A stretch of 64,000 nucleotides of DNA from Burkholderia anthina (GCF_902498995.1 NZ_CABVLY010000014.1:62001-126000); one strand, 5' to 3'. Counted from the first letter of the stretch, positions 8,562 to 20,694 are shown. Notes: generated by a model not told the origin, from the sequence alone. Numbers and translations: made by a program.

Positions 8562-9179
8562 TCAACGACTGCCGCGCGCGATGGCCAACATTACGCCGAA
8601 GCCGACGAGCAGGATGCCAAAGGTGCGGTCGATCCAGTGACGTAAGGACAGCAAACGATCCCGGACGGCATCGGCGGAGAAACAGACGGCCACCAGGCTG
8701 AACCAGCCTGCATGCGCCAGCGCGATGAACAGGCCATAGCCGATCTGGATGACTAATGGCGTGTCGGGGCGCACCGCCTGCATGAACAGGCTGACGATGA
8801 ACACGGTGGTTTTCGGATTCAGCACGTTGGTCAGAAAACCGGTGCGCAGCGCCGCCAGATCGGACAGCGGCACGGCCTGCGTCGTGGGCCGTCCGTCGGC
8901 GGACTTGGCTGCGAGCATCTTCGCGCCGAGGTAAATCAGGTAGATCGCGCCGACCAGCTTGACGGCGTTGAAGAGCCACAGCGACTGGCGGATCAGCAGG
9001 CCCACGCCGAGCAGCGTGTAGCTCACGTGAATCGTCACGCCCAGCCCGATTCCCCACGCGGTGAGCAATCCCGAGCGGCGCGACAGCATCAGGCTGTTGC
9101 GCGTGACCATCGCGAAATCCGGCCCTGGGCTGATGACGGCCAGTAAAGTGATGGTGACTACGACTATCCATTCCGTCAT
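8562..9179 (-). CDS. LysE/RhtB-family amino-acid exporter
   Basis: A 205-residue membrane protein with about six hydrophobic segments. The N-terminal ISPGPDFAMVTRNSL motif and the central GFLTNVLNPKTTVFIVSLF are diagnostic of the LysE/RhtB exporter superfamily, which exports amino acids such as threonine, homoserine or lysine. The ATG at 9179 is chosen because MTEWIVVVTITLL begins the first membrane segment; the open frame extends to 9488 across the promoter region and is spurious. It is divergent from the LysR gene at 9247, the usual arrangement for regulator-controlled exporters. Confidence 0.88.
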   Translation of the reverse strand: MTEWIVVVTITLLAVISPGPDFAMVTRNSLMLSRRSGLLTAWGIGLGVTIHVSYTLLGVGLLIRQSLWLFNAVKLVGAIYLIYLGAKMLAAKSADGRPTTQAVPLSDLAALRTGFLTNVLNPKTTVFIVSLFMQAVRPDTPLVIQIGYGLFIALAHAGWFSLVAVCFSADAVRDRLLSLRHWIDRTFGILLVGFGVMLAIARGSR

Positions 9180-9246
9180 TGCATCGTCCTTTTGATTTTC
9201 ATCGTGATGAGCGAATATTAGGGACCCTGATTCGCCAGGAAAAGCG

Positions 9247-10170
9247 ATGATTTCTGACCGGAATGGTGAGTTTGACTCACGTGAGGCGCGTACCAATCTG
9301 CCGTCGTTGATGGCGCTGCGCTGTTTCGAGGCCGCGGCGCGCCATGAGCATTTCAGCCGGGCGGCCGACGAATTGCATCTGACGCACGGCGCCGTCAGTC
9401 GCGCGGTGCGTCTGCTCGAGGACGATCTGGGTGTGGCGTTGTTCGAGCGGCGCAGCCGTCGTGTCTTCCTGACCGACGCGGGGCGCAAGCTGGCGCAGGC
9501 CGTTCACGACGGTCTGCATCTGATGAAGCAGGCGGCAAACGAGGTGCGGGCCGACGCGGCGCGCGCGCAGCGCTGGGTGCTGTCGTGCGAGCCCACGCTG
9601 CTGATGCGCTGGCTGATTCCGCGCTGGCCGGATTTCCAGGCGACTTACGCGGGCGTCGATATCCAGCTCGCCGCGGCCGGTGGTTCATTCTCGTTCGACA
9701 ACGGCATCGACATGGCGATCCGGCGCAACGATTTTGCTTGGCCGGCCGGTTATCACGCGGAGAGGCTGTTTGTAGAGAGGGTGGGGCCGGTGTGCCGGCC
9801 GGACAAGGTCGAGTCGTGGTTTTCAGGGGGTCGGGACGACCGTGCGTTGAAGCGGAGCGCGCCGCGACTGCATACCCGCACACGGCCGGATGCGTGGAAG
9901 GAATGGGCGACGGCGGCGCATCGGCCGGCGGGAAGCGGGCGCGGGCAGGTGTTCGACCATTTCTATTTCAGTCTGCAGGCGGCTGTGGCGGGGCTGGGTG
10001 TTGCGATCGGTCCGTGGCATCTCGTGCGCGATGATCTCGACAGCGGGGTGCTGGTTGCGCCGATGGGGTTCGTCGAAGACGGTTCGCAATATTGCCTGCT
10101 GACGCCGCAGCCCGTGACGGCCGGCAGCGCGCCGTCGGATCTGCTCGACTGGCTGAGGACGATGGCCTGA
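9247..10170 (+). CDS. LysR-family regulator, GcvA-like
   Basis: A 307-residue LysR-type regulator. The winged HTH occupies residues about 17-77 (LPSLMALRCFEAAARHEHF, then AADELHLTHGAVSRAVRLLE and LFERRSRRVFLTDAGRKLA), followed by a substrate-binding domain with a GcvA-like C-terminus. It is divergent from the LysE-type exporter across 67 bases and most likely regulates it in response to the exported amino acid. The length is normal for the family. Confidence 0.85.
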   Translation: MISDRNGEFDSREARTNLPSLMALRCFEAAARHEHFSRAADELHLTHGAVSRAVRLLEDDLGVALFERRSRRVFLTDAGRKLAQAVHDGLHLMKQAANEVRADAARAQRWVLSCEPTLLMRWLIPRWPDFQATYAGVDIQLAAAGGSFSFDNGIDMAIRRNDFAWPAGYHAERLFVERVGPVCRPDKVESWFSGGRDDRALKRSAPRLHTRTRPDAWKEWATAAHRPAGSGRGQVFDHFYFSLQAAVAGLGVAIGPWHLVRDDLDSGVLVAPMGFVEDGSQYCLLTPQPVTAGSAPSDLLDWLRTMA

Positions 10171-10439
10171 CGGGTGCGGCAGAGCGTTGCGCGACGCCGC
10201 CGACATGCGAGAAATGGTTCTTCGTGGATTTCCGTGGGCGTCGCTTTCGGACCCCGTCCAGTCTTTCAAGTGGCTCGCAGGCAGCCGTTCGCTGGCCTGT
10301 CAATCACGCGCTGAGGTGTCTTGGCGTACATGAGCGACCGCCCACCGGGACAACCGCGCATGGCGATGACGGAAAAGAAACCTGAGCGCGCCCCTTATCA
10401 GCTTTGGCCATCCTGGTAGCCATTGCGTCGGCCAGCGCG

Positions 10440-10730
10440 CTACTTCGGCCATCGCCACGATGGCTTGGAGAGATGTTCCACAAAGAAATCGGACAGCGCA
10501 GCCACCTTCGCAGGACGTGCGCGCGCCGACGGCGTGACGAAGTAAAGACCGCCCTTCGTTAACGACCAGTCGGTGAGGATCGCTTCGAGACGGCCATCGG
10601 CCAGATATTCGCCGGCGATGACTTCGGGCAGCTCGGCGATCGCGAGGCCGTCGAGCAGAGTGGGTAAGTTTTCCCTGCAGCGAACACGTCCGGTCAGGGC
10701 AACGATCAGGCCGACGCGTGATCGCTGCAA
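10440..10730 (-). pseudogene. Remnant of a LysR-family regulator (C-terminal end)
   Basis: From about 10667 to 10440 the frame reads LPTLLDGLAIAELPEV, then LADGRLEAILTDW and LYFVTPSARARPAKVAALSDFFVEHL. This matches the final 70 residues of LysR substrate-binding domains. There is no HTH and no N-terminal half; 42 bases upstream the rpoD-like gene ends. It is therefore a truncated remnant, perhaps cut when the sigma-factor segment arrived. The 269 bases between it and the preceding gene (10171-10439) hold no recognisable gene. Confidence 0.7.
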
Positions 10731-10772
10731 GTCCGGAGTCGGGCGTCGAAGGGAGACTACGCCTGCCTTGCC

Positions 10773-12944
<2,172 letters not shown>

Positions 12945-13142
12945 GGAGCCCTTGCACTTCCATCCACTTTACCGGTGTAGCCCGCTCTAGCTGCGACAAA
13001 GGGGGGAGCAGTCGCCCCTGTCCCTGGCAGTGAATGCGTGCTGTCGACCCATTCCGGACATACGGTTTCCGTTTTAATGCCGATGTCCATCAATAGTGCG
13101 CGGACATTCACCATGACCAGTGGGTAGTGCACGAAAGTGTGA

Positions 13143-13850
13143 TCACTTCGCGGTTTCGAGCAAGGCGATGAGGTGCGCCTGCATCGCGTCTCGGCACTCC
13201 ACGAAACCGTTGATGATATCCATCACGCTGGAGACCCGCACGTAGGTGCTCGGGTCATCGAACTGTTTGGTATTCCCTTTGACCAGCAGGAGGTCCCAAG
13301 AGGCCTCGGATGTATCTAGGGCTAGATAGAACGCGCCAACGTGCGCGATGAAGTTGCGGGCGCTGGCTAGTCGGTTAAACCATGTGGGGTCGATGGCACG
13401 CGCCTTCATCCACGAATTGATCATCGCGATGCGCTGCTTGTCTGTGATGTGTTGGCCAACATGGTCGTGTAGCGCTTCCATGAAAACCTTCATCCGGTCG
13501 ATACAGGCGTCGACCTCCGAGATGATGGAGTGAAAGTCGGCAATCATCAGGTATTTCATGTGATCGTCGACTGACAGCGCGATGCCTTCGTGGTCCGGTG
13601 TGTACTGGTGCTCCTTTGTAACGTACTTGTCGACCTCTTTCACCAACGTGAAGAAGTCCCGCCTCAGACGGCGCATGATGTGGCGAACCAGATTCAGTCG
13701 GGTAGTGATGTGCAATCCCGCCTCGGTGACCACGTCCGGGCGGGGCGCCACACGGTTCTCGTCAACGGCTTTGTTCCATGCCGTATAGATGGGCAGCACC
13801 CATGGATCGCTGCCGAGCTCGCTGAGATGAAGCCACTGCTTGATCGCCAT
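13143..13850 (-). CDS. HEPN-like hypothetical protein
   Basis: A 235-residue, mostly helical protein that I do not recognise as a named family. Residues 165-170 read RNFIAH, an R-x4-H motif in the form used by HEPN RNases, set in a helix (LASARNFIAHVGAFYLALD) late in the protein as in several HEPN families. Base composition is clearly less GC-rich than in flanking core genes, suggesting transfer. The next gene on the same strand side (14228-15475) has a PIN domain, another RNase-type fold. HEPN-type RNase or toxin activity is an inference from one motif and needs a profile search. Confidence 0.6.
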   Translation of the reverse strand: MAIKQWLHLSELGSDPWVLPIYTAWNKAVDENRVAPRPDVVTEAGLHITTRLNLVRHIMRRLRRDFFTLVKEVDKYVTKEHQYTPDHEGIALSVDDHMKYLMIADFHSIISEVDACIDRMKVFMEALHDHVGQHITDKQRIAMINSWMKARAIDPTWFNRLASARNFIAHVGAFYLALDTSEASWDLLLVKGNTKQFDDPSTYVRVSSVMDIINGFVECRDAMQAHLIALLETAK

Positions 13851-14227
13851 GATTCTCCTTCTTATTTTTGTGGGTCGCCGAGCAACGCTCTGACAATCAA
13901 TATAGCTTGACGGACTGTTCCTGGCCGATTGCCGCCCGACGCGGTCGACCGTTGCCGATCCGTTTCCGACATCCCATCCAGCACCGCATATTCAGCGGTT
14001 TCCAAACTACAACGGCCATTCGGGAACCACGACTTGCGGATGAAGTGACGTCTGAACGCGAAGCGTCAGTCCAGACGAGCGACGGCTTGTGGCCGGTCTG
14101 CGACGGTCGCGCATCGTAGGACGGCGGCCGACCGTGTTCGACCCGAAACGGTCCTTTATTCATCCCGACGCAGACGTTCACATTAGGCAGTATTGGCGCA
14201 GAATCGATGAACACCATCGATTGCGGC
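13851..14227. other. Intergenic, no gene recognised
   Basis: A 377-base gap between the HEPN-like and PIN genes. The possible short frames have no family resemblance. The segment 13915-14200 is GC-rich compared with the genes on either side, which suggests it is a separate insertion or remnant, but I could not identify a source or terminal repeats. Confidence 0.4.
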
Positions 14228-15475
14228 TCAGGGCTTCAGGAGGTCGCCCCAAGTGCCGTCATCGGGCTGCGGATCCTCACCGGGACTCTCCTCATCCGTC
14301 GAGAGCTTGAGCTTGTGAATGATGGCATCGACGAGGTCCGAGTCGGCGTCGGCGATGTGGCTGGATACCAAGCCAAGGTAGAACTTGTTCACATCGTCGT
14401 CTTCGATGATCCACCCAACCTGATTGTTCGCGATGGCTGTCTTAAACAGTGCATTCACCTCATCGGTGGAAAAGTGGTCACCAAACTTCTGAAGCTCTTT
14501 GATGACGGCGTGAGTGGTCGCAAAGTTGGGGCTTATTTCGAGCGCCTTGATTGCTGCCTCTTTTTCATCATTCTGCTCTTTCAAAAGCTTCGGCTTGGAT
14601 TCGTCCTGTGATCCGAAGTGGGTCTTGAAAACGCTCGACTTGTAGCTGCTCTGGATGTCACTTAAGTCGGACGTTGCTTTGACTGCAGCAGCGCCATGCG
14701 CTTCCAATTGGTCTTTCGCATCCTTTGGTTCTTTGGCCCCCGCCTTCTCTTTTGCGGGTGCGTCCTTAGGCGCTTCGGCCTGCGCGAGGATCTTTGTGTA
14801 GTGGTCAAGGACGCTCTTGATGGTCTCAAAGACGTATAGAGCCTTTCCGCCTTTGCGCGTTGCCCATTCGCGCTTCAGGAAGGCATTCGGATAGACAGCG
14901 CTATCGCCCCCTTCGAACGCGGACATGTAGTCGCCGTCTCTAGAGACAATATAGAGGTCAGTGTCGGGCAACTTCTCCAGTAGCATTTCCCAGTTGTATT
15001 GATCACCCAAGCTGCCGTTTTTCCCTGGCGGATTACCTCTTTCGGCACGGAGCTTGCCGCGCGCAAAAAGTGCGTCATCGTGTTCGTGACTTTTGGCAAC
15101 GCTATATAGGTGACTCAGCCAGATGTCCACGTCGAGCTCTAGGAGGCGCGCCTTTGCCGTGGCCTGCGCGATGAGGTGGTCGCGAGCTTGCTTGGCATCC
15201 GCGATCGCCGTTGCATAGGTCTCGGCCGTCGCCATCGATTGCATATGGCGCGGGATAGCTACATTTAGCGGTATCTTCTTAAACTCGTTGACGGCAGTGT
15301 TCAGCTTCACGTCACGGTTGCGCTCAATCTCGTCGGATACCTGCTGCGGGAGGTGAAGCACAATATGATCGTCCACGATCTCAATCATCAAGTCCTCCAA
15401 GCTCCCAAGATCGTCCTTGGAGTGATGGTAGAAGCTGAGATAGATGTTCGTGTCGATGAACAAGTGCATTGCCAT
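14228..15475 (-). CDS. PIN-domain protein (DUF4935-like)
   Basis: A 415-residue protein beginning with a PIN nuclease domain: HLFIDTNIYLSFYH supplies the first aspartate, QQVSDEIERNRD the acidic residue of the second helix, and DTDLYIVSRDGDY the paired C-terminal aspartates at about residue 185. This places it near DUF4935-type PIN proteins, which are metal-dependent RNases. A Lys/Ala/Glu-rich linker (about 245-300) leads to a helical C-terminal half with no recognised domain. The ATG at 15475 is chosen because GGAG lies 6 bases upstream of the TTGCTC before it. Low GC relative to acnB and rpoD suggests horizontal origin. With the HEPN-like gene it may form a defence or toxin unit. Confidence 0.72.
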   Translation of the reverse strand: MAMHLFIDTNIYLSFYHHSKDDLGSLEDLMIEIVDDHIVLHLPQQVSDEIERNRDVKLNTAVNEFKKIPLNVAIPRHMQSMATAETYATAIADAKQARDHLIAQATAKARLLELDVDIWLSHLYSVAKSHEHDDALFARGKLRAERGNPPGKNGSLGDQYNWEMLLEKLPDTDLYIVSRDGDYMSAFEGGDSAVYPNAFLKREWATRKGGKALYVFETIKSVLDHYTKILAQAEAPKDAPAKEKAGAKEPKDAKDQLEAHGAAAVKATSDLSDIQSSYKSSVFKTHFGSQDESKPKLLKEQNDEKEAAIKALEISPNFATTHAVIKELQKFGDHFSTDEVNALFKTAIANNQVGWIIEDDDVNKFYLGLVSSHIADADSDLVDAIIHKLKLSTDEESPGEDPQPDDGTWGDLLKP

Positions 15476-15659
15476 GAGCAACTCCGGCGCGATGTTTTCC
15501 GTGATATTGCCACGCCCTCCGGTTGGTGAGGCGCCTTCAATTTCAACAGAATTTTGTTTCCCGACATTGTCGACAATCTACCCAATGGCCTCGAATGACC
15601 GCTCATGGCCGAATACCGACGCTCCTCCCCGGCGTTCCTCCGAAATTCCACGACAAACC

Positions 15660-15696
15660 AAAAAAATAGCGCCGCAGGCATTAAGCCCGCGGCGCC
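15660..15696 (-). terminator. Intrinsic terminator of acnB
   Basis: On the minus strand, GCGCCGCGGGC pairs with GCCTGCGGCGC across a TTAAT loop (one mismatch) and is followed by TATTTTTTTGG. It lies 50 bases downstream of the acnB stop codon: a strong intrinsic terminator. Confidence 0.85.
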
Positions 15697-15745
15697 ATTG
15701 CGTGCCGCTACGACGGGCCCAGCCCGCCGCAGCGCGACAGCATGC

Positions 15746-18331
15746 TTACATCTGCACGGTGTCGGCGACTTCCTTGAAGTCTTCGATCTGGTCGAAGTTC
15801 ATGTACTGATAGATCTTGTCGCCGTTGGCGGTGAGCACGCCCATGTCGGCCATGTACTCTTCCTTGGTCGGGATCTTGCCCAGACGCGAGCAGATCGCCG
15901 CCAGTTCCGCCGAGCCGAGGTACACGTTCGTGTTCTTGCCCAGGCGGTTCGGGAAGTTGCGGGTCGACGTCGACATCACCGTCGCGCCTTCGCGCACCTG
16001 CGCCTGGTTACCCATGCACAGCGAGCAGCCCGGCATTTCGGTACGCGCGCCGGCCGTGCCGAACACGCCGTAGTGACCTTCTTCCGTCAGCTGCTTCTGG
16101 TCCATCTTGGTCGGCGGCGCGACCCACAGCTTGACCGGAATGTCGCGCTTGCCTTCCAGCAGCTTCGACGCGGCACGGAAGTGACCGATGTTGGTCATGC
16201 ACGAGCCGATGAACACTTCGTCGATCTTGGCGCCAGCGACGTCCGACAGCGTCTTCACGTCGTCCGGGTCGTTCGGGCATGCCACGATCGGCTCGTGGAT
16301 GTCGGCGAGGTCGATCTCGATGACGGCCGCGTACTCGGCGTCCGCGTCCGGCGACAGCAGTTGCGGGTCGGCCAGCCACTGTTCCATCGCGGCGATACGG
16401 CGCTGCAGGCTGCGCGGATCCTGGTAGCCCTGCGCGATCATCCACTTGAGCAGCGTGATGTTGCTGTTCAGGTATTCGATGATCGGTTCCTTGTTCAGGC
16501 GCACCGAGCAACCGGCGGCCGAACGTTCCGCGGACGCATCCGACAGTTCGAACGCTTGCTCGACCTTCAGGTCGGGCAGGCCTTCGATTTCGAGAATGCG
16601 GCCGGAGAAGATGTTCTTCTTGCCTTGCTTCGCCACCGTCAGCATGCCCTGCTTGATCGCGTACAGCGGAATCGCGTTGACCAGGTCACGCAGCGTGACG
16701 CCCGGCTGCATCTTGCCCTTGAAGCGGACCAGCACCGATTCCGGCATGTCCAGCGGCATCGTGCCGGTGGCGGCCGCGAAGGCGACCAGGCCCGAGCCTG
16801 CCGGGAAGCTGATGCCGATCGGGAAGCGCGTGTGCGAGTCGCCGCCGGTGCCGACGGTGTCGGGCAGCAGCATGCGGTTCAGCCACGAGTGGATCACGCC
16901 GTCGCCCGGACGCAGCGCGATGCCGCCGCGCGTGCTGATGAAGTTCGGCAGCGTCTGGTGCGTCTTCACGTCGACCGGCTTCGGATAAGCGGCGGTGTGG
17001 CAGAACGACTGCATCACGAGGTCGGCCGAGAAGCCGAGGCACGCCAGATCCTTCAGTTCGTCGCGGGTCATCGGGCCCGTGGTGTCCTGCGAGCCGACCG
17101 AGGTCATCTTCGGTTCGCAGTACGTGCCCGGGCGCACGCCCTGGCCTTCCGGCAGGCCGCATGCGCGGCCGACCATCTTCTGTGCGAGCGAGAAGCCCTT
17201 GCCGCTGTCGGCCGGCTGGTGCGGCAGGCGGAACAGCGTCGACGGCGCGAGGCCCAGCGCTTCACGCGCCTTCGCGGTCAGGCCGCGGCCGATGATCAGC
17301 GGAATGCGGCCGCCGGCGCGCACTTCGTCGAACAGCACGTCGGACTTGACCTGGAATTCGGCGATCACGTTGCCGTCCTTCAGTGCCTTGCCGTCGTACG
17401 GGCGCAGTTCGACCACGTCGCCCATTTCCATCTGCGATACGTCGAGTTCGATCGGCAGCGCGCCGGCATCTTCCATCGTGTTGTAGAAGATCGGAGCGAT
17501 CTTGCCGCCGAGGCACACGCCGCCGAAACGCTTGTTCGGGACGAACGGGATGTCTTCGCCCGTGAACCACAGCACCGAGTTGGTGGCCGACTTGCGCGAG
17601 GAACCGGTGCCGACCACGTCGCCCACGTAGGCGACCAGGTGACCCTTTTCCTTCAGCGATTCGATGAACTTGACCGGGCCGCGCTTGCCGTCTTCTTCCG
17701 GCGTGATGCCGGGGCGCGCGTTCTTCAGCATCGCGAGCGCGTGCATCGGGATGTCCGGGCGGGTGGTGGCGTCCGGCGCCGGCGACAGGTCGTCGGTGTT
17801 GGTTTCGCCCGTGACCTTGAACACGGTGATGGTCAGGCTTTCCGGCACTTCCGGACGGCTCGTGAACCATTCCGCGTCGGCCCAGCTCTGCAGCACGGCC
17901 TGTGCATGTGCGTTGCCCTTGTCGGCGAGTTCCTTCACGTCATGGAACTGGTCGAACATCAGCAGGGTTTTCTTCAGCGCGTTGGCAGCGACCGCCGCGA
18001 CGGCTTCGTCGGACAGCAGTTCGATCAGCGGCTGAATGTTGTAACCGCCGAGCATCGTGCCGAGCAGTTCGGTCGCGCGTTCGCGCGAGATCAGCGGGCA
18101 GGCGGTCTCGCCCTTCGCGACGGCGGCCAGGAAGCCGGCCTTCACGCGAGCGGCTTCGTCGACGCCTGCGGGCACGCGGTGGGTGATCAGGTCGAGCAGC
18201 GTCTGCTCTTCGCCCGCGGGCGGGTTCGCCAGCAGTTCGACCAGTTCGGCGGTCTGTTGAGCCGTCAGCGGCAGGGGGGGAATACCGAGCGCGGCGCGGG
18301 CGGCCACGTGAGCACGAAAGTTTTCAAGCAT
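15746..18331 (-). CDS. acnB: Aconitate hydratase B
   Basis: An 861-residue AcnB, the usual length, which interconverts citrate and isocitrate in the TCA cycle through a [4Fe-4S] cluster. The family-typical N-terminal HEAT-like domain ([20 protein letters not shown]) comes first; the cluster cysteines are visible in [15 protein letters not shown] (about residue 705) and [13 protein letters not shown] (about 765). The start at 18331 is set by homology; the frame extends to 18451 but crosses the promoter. Transcription probably starts from the promoter at 18423-18451 with an operator just upstream. AcnB doubles as an iron-responsive RNA-binding protein in some bacteria. Confidence 0.95.
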   Translation of the reverse strand: MLENFRAHVAARAALGIPPLPLTAQQTAELVELLANPPAGEEQTLLDLITHRVPAGVDEAARVKAGFLAAVAKGETACPLISRERATELLGTMLGGYNIQPLIELLSDEAVAAVAANALKKTLLMFDQFHDVKELADKGNAHAQAVLQSWADAEWFTSRPEVPESLTITVFKVTGETNTDDLSPAPDATTRPDIPMHALAMLKNARPGITPEEDGKRGPVKFIESLKEKGHLVAYVGDVVGTGSSRKSATNSVLWFTGEDIPFVPNKRFGGVCLGGKIAPIFYNTMEDAGALPIELDVSQMEMGDVVELRPYDGKALKDGNVIAEFQVKSDVLFDEVRAGGRIPLIIGRGLTAKAREALGLAPSTLFRLPHQPADSGKGFSLAQKMVGRACGLPEGQGVRPGTYCEPKMTSVGSQDTTGPMTRDELKDLACLGFSADLVMQSFCHTAAYPKPVDVKTHQTLPNFISTRGGIALRPGDGVIHSWLNRMLLPDTVGTGGDSHTRFPIGISFPAGSGLVAFAAATGTMPLDMPESVLVRFKGKMQPGVTLRDLVNAIPLYAIKQGMLTVAKQGKKNIFSGRILEIEGLPDLKVEQAFELSDASAERSAAGCSVRLNKEPIIEYLNSNITLLKWMIAQGYQDPRSLQRRIAAMEQWLADPQLLSPDADAEYAAVIEIDLADIHEPIVACPNDPDDVKTLSDVAGAKIDEVFIGSCMTNIGHFRAASKLLEGKRDIPVKLWVAPPTKMDQKQLTEEGHYGVFGTAGARTEMPGCSLCMGNQAQVREGATVMSTSTRNFPNRLGKNTNVYLGSAELAAICSRLGKIPTKEEYMADMGVLTANGDKIYQYMNFDQIEDFKEVADTVQM

Positions 18332-18422
18332 GGGGGACCTGCTGAGATTGCGTTTCAGGGGAAGGGCTTTCCAGGCACGCCGAGGCTGCTGTTCCGGACA
18401 CTGCTTCATTGCTTTGGACGGG

Positions 18423-18474
18423 ATTCTAATCGCAATATGGTGAAGCGTCAAATGTCTTATGTCTTATATAAGAC
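18423..18474 (-). promoter_or_regulatory. acnB promoter with palindromic operator
   Basis: On the minus strand, TTGACG (18451-18446) and TAGAAT (18428-18423) are separated by exactly 17 bases, a near-consensus sigma-70 promoter about 90 bases from the acnB start. Immediately upstream of the -35 lies the perfect 14-base palindrome GTCTTATATAAGAC (18461-18474), with a further ATGTCTTAT half site overlapping (18452-18460). TCTTATATAAGA-like sites are typical of GntR/VanR-subfamily regulators of central metabolism; the binder is not encoded next door. The rest of 18475-18770 has no gene; a GGGGACAGATTTAC string at 18552-18565 is of unknown meaning. Confidence 0.75.
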
Positions 18475-18770
18475 TTGATGGAGAGATGCCGGAAATTGGC
18501 GTGTTCCTTGCGGGGCGGTCCGGGCGGTTTGCAGGAGCGCGTCGGCCCATAAGGGGACAGATTTACTTCGGCGATAGCGCACGGAATCCGGCGCGGTTCG
18601 CGGCATGTAGCCGACACGTTGCCGTGCGATGGTTGTCGGGGCGAGGGCGGGCGGCCGCTTCGTCATCGCGGGAAACGGTACGCGGTTGTCGTGTGTCAGC
18701 AGAAGTGACACGATAGCGAGTTCGGCGATCGGCGCGTTAGCGCCATTGCATTTGGAGGCGTGGGAGAACG

Positions 18771-19967
18771 ATGCTGTCCTGGCGACTACGTTGGTACGTA
18801 CTGGCGACATCCCGCGCGCTGCATCGGCATTGGCAGGCGCTGTTCCTGTCCGCGTTGCTGCTGTTGCCCGCGATGCCCGTGTTTGCGCAGACGCGTCTGC
18901 TGGGCGCGCCGGTGCTTGCCGTGCTGGCGCCCGCACACGGGATCGAATGGCGGTTCGCATGGGTGCATCTGCTCGAAGCCGTCGGCGTGCTGTGGGTGCT
19001 GGCGCAGCGCGCGGCCGTCACCGGCGGCCCGTTTGCCGTTTACCTCAAGTCGCTGCCGACATCCGAAGGGCGTCGCCGTGCCGTCGATGCCGCCGTCGTG
19101 CTGATCGCGAGTACGCCGCTTCTGGTGCCCGTGCTGGCCGCGACGATCGCGCTGGCGTTCTTGCCGCAGCAACTGTCCAACTATCTGTACGTGCTCGATC
19201 TGCTGCTGATTACGCTCGGCGCGCAGTTGATGGCGCTGTCGCGCGAGCCGCGCAACGGGCCTGTGCTGATCGTCGCCAATGTCATCCTGATCGGCGGTCT
19301 GGAAGCGGATGGCGCATTGCGGGCCGCGTTGCTGGCCATTGCGTTGGCGGTTGCGGTGTTCGCGGTGGCCCGCGTGCCGACGGCGTCGCCCCGGCGCGCA
19401 CGCCGTCGGGTGTTCGCGCAGGGCGCGCCTGGCGACTTGCTTGCCCGTTCGGGTTTCATCCTGCCGCCATGGGTCAGGCTTCAGGCCGGCATCATCCGGC
19501 ATGGCGCCGCCGCCAACCTCGGCAGGTGCGTGATGATGGGCGCGGCTGCGATTTCGACGTGCTTCCTGTACGGAATCTGGGATTTCGACGCGCGCGTCGT
19601 GCCGTTGACGCTGATCTCGCAAGCGGCCATCGCGTCGATCGCCGCGACGACCTTTCGCGATCTGCGTACGGCCCACGCTTATGCCGCCGCGTTCATGCGG
19701 TCGCTGCCCCGCGCGGGGGCCGCACAGGTCGGCGCCGATGTATTGACCGTCGCGGTGCTGGCATTGCCATTCGCGGCCGTCGGGCCGATGATGCTGGCGG
19801 CGCACGGCGTGCTGTCGCTCCCGCGCGCGGCCGCGATCCTGTTGTCCGGGGCGCCGCTGTTGGCGTTGCTGCGGTTGCCGCAGTGCCATCTGCCGCGGCA
19901 AGCGATCTTGCTCGGCGCGACACTGGCTGCACTGTGGGTCGCCGTCATGTGGCCCATCTTCATCTGA
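18771..19967 (+). CDS. Putative ABC transporter permease (polytopic membrane protein)
   Basis: A 398-residue protein with about nine to ten hydrophobic segments (for example HWQALFLSALLLLPAMPVF, AAVVLIASTPLLVPVLAATI, AALLAIALAVAVFAVARVP). No named family is recognised. It is followed 9 bases later by an ABC ATPase gene, so it is probably the membrane half of a two-gene exporter. The start at 18771 follows GGGAGAACG. The ATPase partner has an altered Walker A motif, so the function of this pair as a transporter is uncertain. Confidence 0.65.
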   Translation: MLSWRLRWYVLATSRALHRHWQALFLSALLLLPAMPVFAQTRLLGAPVLAVLAPAHGIEWRFAWVHLLEAVGVLWVLAQRAAVTGGPFAVYLKSLPTSEGRRRAVDAAVVLIASTPLLVPVLAATIALAFLPQQLSNYLYVLDLLLITLGAQLMALSREPRNGPVLIVANVILIGGLEADGALRAALLAIALAVAVFAVARVPTASPRRARRRVFAQGAPGDLLARSGFILPPWVRLQAGIIRHGAAANLGRCVMMGAAAISTCFLYGIWDFDARVVPLTLISQAAIASIAATTFRDLRTAHAYAAAFMRSLPRAGAAQVGADVLTVAVLALPFAAVGPMMLAAHGVLSLPRAAAILLSGAPLLALLRLPQCHLPRQAILLGATLAALWVAVMWPIFI

Positions 19968-19976
19968 CGATACATC

Positions 19977-20600
19977 ATGCTTCGATTCGAAAACCTCTCG
20001 AAACGCTACGGCGAGCGTGTCATTTTCCACGGACTGCACCACGATCTCGGCGCAGGATGCGTCGCGCTCTGCGACGAAAACAGCAGCGGCAAGACCACGT
20101 TGCTCGGCATCCTTGCCGGCACGGTCGACGCCGACGAAGGCGAGGTCTGGCTCGACGGACATTCGCTGCGCGCCGCGCCGCTGAAGGCGAAATCGGTGCT
20201 CGCCTATGTGCCCGACGACTGCATGGCGTACCCGTTCCAGACCGGGCGGGCGTTTCTCGAACTGGTCGCGTCGGCCAAAAAGACGGTTGTCGACGACAGG
20301 ACGCTGGATCTCGCGCATCGCTTCGGACTCGCGCCGCATCTCGACAAGCGTTTCGAGCAGATGTCGCTCGGTACGCGCAAGAAGATATTCCTGACCGCGG
20401 TCTCGCTGGGCGAGCCGGCCGTCGTCATTGCCGACGAGCCCGGCAACGGACTGGATGCCGGTGCGCGCGCCGTGCTGATCGACCTGTTCAAAACGTTGTC
20501 GAAGGATCGCGTGGTGTTTTTCTCGAGCCACGATATGCAATTGGCTCAGGCCTGCGGCGCCAGGCAAATCGGTTTCGCCGAGCTTGGCATGTCGGTGTGA
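19977..20600 (+). CDS. ABC-transporter ATP-binding protein with atypical Walker A
   Basis: A 207-residue ABC ATPase. Walker B and following residues (AVVIADEPGNGLDAGAR) and the H-loop (VFFSSHD) are canonical. The P-loop reads CDENSSGKTTLLG: the usual first and second glycines of GxNGxGKT are replaced by Asp and Ser, although GKTT is retained. The signature region reads MSLGTRKK instead of LSGGQ. It is coupled to the upstream membrane protein with a 9-base gap. The substitutions could weaken nucleotide binding or reflect a divergent subfamily. No substrate is evident. Confidence 0.75.
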   Translation: MLRFENLSKRYGERVIFHGLHHDLGAGCVALCDENSSGKTTLLGILAGTVDADEGEVWLDGHSLRAAPLKAKSVLAYVPDDCMAYPFQTGRAFLELVASAKKTVVDDRTLDLAHRFGLAPHLDKRFEQMSLGTRKKIFLTAVSLGEPAVVIADEPGNGLDAGARAVLIDLFKTLSKDRVVFFSSHDMQLAQACGARQIGFAELGMSV

Positions 20601-20694
20601 GGGGAGGGTTGGCGGCTGTCGGTTGGCGCGAGGACTGTTGACTGGACACCGTCCGCATGAGGGCCGCGGTCGCCCACTTTGGCTCGCAGCCGAA

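Noticed and set aside
15605-18478. Plus-strand 957-codon frame opposite acnB
   Set aside because: A pure shadow of acnB, with His/Arg/Gln-rich low-information sequence.
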